Positions 63,110-64,000 of a stretch of DNA of 64,000 nt are shown piece by piece. The notes beneath the pieces were generated by a model. It worked only from the letters and a program-made list of their open reading frames with translations. It was not told where the DNA came from and did no database searches. Each line of letters opens with the position of its first letter. Position 1 is the stretch's first letter. Source of the stretch: Paracoccus sanguinis (lineage in GTDB: Bacteria > Pseudomonadota > Alphaproteobacteria > Rhodobacterales > Rhodobacteraceae); NCBI RefSeq assembly GCF_900106665.1, contig NZ_FNNA01000002.1, forward strand, positions 62,001 through 126,000. The letters run 5' to 3'. The translations under genes and the position numbers were made by a program.

Positions 63110-64000
63110 TCAGGCGGCGCGCGGTTCCAGCGCGCCGATCACGGATCGAGCCGCCCGCAGGCCGGGCGGCTCTCCGCCCCGGCCCAGCCGCTCCATCGTC
63201 AGCTGCATCGCGGCCAGCTGTTCGCCGCGCATCGCCTCGTCGTCGAGCAGCCCGACCAGCGCCGCGGCCATCGGGCCCGGCTGGCAGCGCCGGCCGAGGA
63301 ACTCGGGGACCGCGCGGGTCTCGCTCACCAGATTCACGAGCGTCACCGTGTCGGTCTTGAGGAGCCAGCCGACCAGCATCCGGCTGAGCGGCGCCATGTC
63401 GTAGCCGATCACCATCGGCACCGCGTTGGCGGCGAGCTCGAGGCTGACCGTGCCCGACGCCGCCAGCGCCAGGTCGGCGGCGGCAAAGGCCGCGCGCTTC
63501 GCGGCCGCATCCTCGACCACCACCGGGGCCGAGGGCCAGCGCTTGGCCATCGTGCCGACCATGTCGGCCACCCCCGGCACGGTCGGCAGGACCACCCGGA
63601 TCTCGGGCACCCGGTCGCGCATGCGCATCAGCGCCTCGTCGAAGCGCCCGCCGAGCCGCGCCACCTCGCCCCGGCGCGAGCCGGGCAGGCACAGCACCAG
63701 CGGCGCATCCGGGGCGATGTCGTGGGCGGCGCGAAAGGCCGCGGCCTCACCGGCCGTCGCGCGGGGTTGGGACACCACCGGGTGGCCGACGAAATCACAG
63801 CTCATCCCCGCCTCGTGCATCAGCGGCGGCTCGAAGGGCAGGATGGCGAGGACATGGTCGATGACCTCGGCCATGCGCTCGGCGCGGCCCGGCCGCCAGG
63901 CCCAGACGGAGGGGGCCACGTAGTGAACGGTGCGGATGCCGGGCGCGGCCTCGCGCACCCGCCGCGCCACGCGCAGGCAGAAATCCGGGCTGTCGATGGT
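63110..64000 (-). CDS. lpxB: LpxB, lipid-A-disaccharide synthase (N-terminus cut by window edge)
   Basis: Condenses UDP-2,3-diacylglucosamine with lipid X to lipid A disaccharide. The visible 297 C-terminal residues include TIDSPDFCLRVARRVREAAPGIRTVHYVAPSVWAWRPGRAERM, VGHPV, LCLPGSRRGEVARL (GSR-x-x-E), DLALAASGTVSLELAANAVPMVIGYDM and LVNLVSETRAVPEFLG, all family hallmarks. The reading frame runs without a stop to base 64000, so the start lies outside. The neighbouring gene upstream (often lpxI) is outside the window. It converges with ridA over a 101-bp gap. Confidence 0.96.
   Translation of the reverse strand, partial: TIDSPDFCLRVARRVREAAPGIRTVHYVAPSVWAWRPGRAERMAEVIDHVLAILPFEPPLMHEAGMSCDFVGHPVVSQPRATAGEAAAFRAAHDIAPDAPLVLCLPGSRRGEVARLGGRFDEALMRMRDRVPEIRVVLPTVPGVADMVGTMAKRWPSAPVVVEDAAAKRAAFAAADLALAASGTVSLELAANAVPMVIGYDMAPLSRMLVGWLLKTDTVTLVNLVSETRAVPEFLGRRCQPGPMAAALVGLLDDEAMRGEQLAAMQLTMERLGRGGEPPGLRAARSVIGALEPRAA

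Overview
The window is a very GC-rich (about 70% by eye), densely packed stretch of alphaproteobacterial chromosome, almost certainly from the Rhodobacterales/Rhodobacteraceae. Evidence for this placement includes the trpGD ... trpC-moaC-moeA-lexA order, an alphaproteobacterial LexA with GTTC-N7-GTTC type operators, a two-domain cold-shock protein, DUF1489 and DUF4169 proteins, a Rhodobacter-type PmtA methyltransferase, and a PrpE-type propionyl-CoA synthetase. No insertion sequence, phage gene, integrase, CRISPR array or rRNA was seen. Nearly all genes are housekeeping or transport genes. Two genes are cut by the window edges: plsX at the left and lpxB at the right.

Layout. 0-3.2 kb: fatty-acid initiation (plsX-fabH) and histidine synthesis (hisF-hisE). 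3.2-10.4 kb: MgtC-like protein, GNAT, RNase D, tRNA-Pro(TGG), DUF192 protein, double cold-shock protein, pdxH, then fabI, a LysE exporter, xanthine phosphoribosyltransferase and a DUF2127 protein. 10.4-17 kb: two tiny hydrophilic proteins, then a minus-strand group of an Ala/Pro-rich anchored protein, an aminotransferase, a PpiD-like foldase and trpE. 17-23.5 kb on plus: trpG-trpD-yjbR, ung, trpC-moaC-moeA, lexA. 23.6-32.5 kb on minus: hemC, a 750-bp gene-free tract, a membrane protein, a SPOR protein, and a nucleoside-salvage run in transcription order cdd-deoA-deoB-add-upp. 32.6-40.2 kb on plus: maeB, prpE, an AEC transporter and a glycosyltransferase/methyltransferase fusion. 40.2-47.2 kb on minus: aroA, trmB, a CDF metal exporter, polA and a secreted nuclease. 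47.3-51 kb: betI divergent from choXWV. 51-57.2 kb: ArgO, SulP, YebC, a ribbon-helix-helix protein with DUF4169, ZinT, an anchored hydrolase and an AI-2E permease. 57.5-64 kb: psd-pssA-pmtA, tRNA-Gly(CCC), DUF1489, a Na+/H+ antiporter, a TSUP permease, RidA and lpxB.

The genes fit together in several ways. Psd, PssA and PmtA make phosphatidylethanolamine and then phosphatidylcholine, while the nearby BetI-controlled ChoXWV system imports choline. The cdd-deoA-deoB-add-upp run covers conversion of pyrimidine and adenine nucleosides to bases and pentose phosphate. MaeB and PrpE serve C3/C4 carbon metabolism. Regulatory DNA is readable at several places: a double SOS box at lexA, a BetI palindrome at choX, a Zur-like palindrome at zinT, and a sigma-70-like promoter with a leader at the cold-shock gene.

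The most unusual non-coding signal is four tandem 11-bp units upstream of upp. They reproduce GTTC-N7 spacing and so look like a reiterated SOS box. There is also a small family of dispersed intergenic elements with the core GGATATTTGGGCAAGAAAGAAG-like sequence, one of which forms a 21-22 bp hairpin. I found no clear new defence or mobile system.
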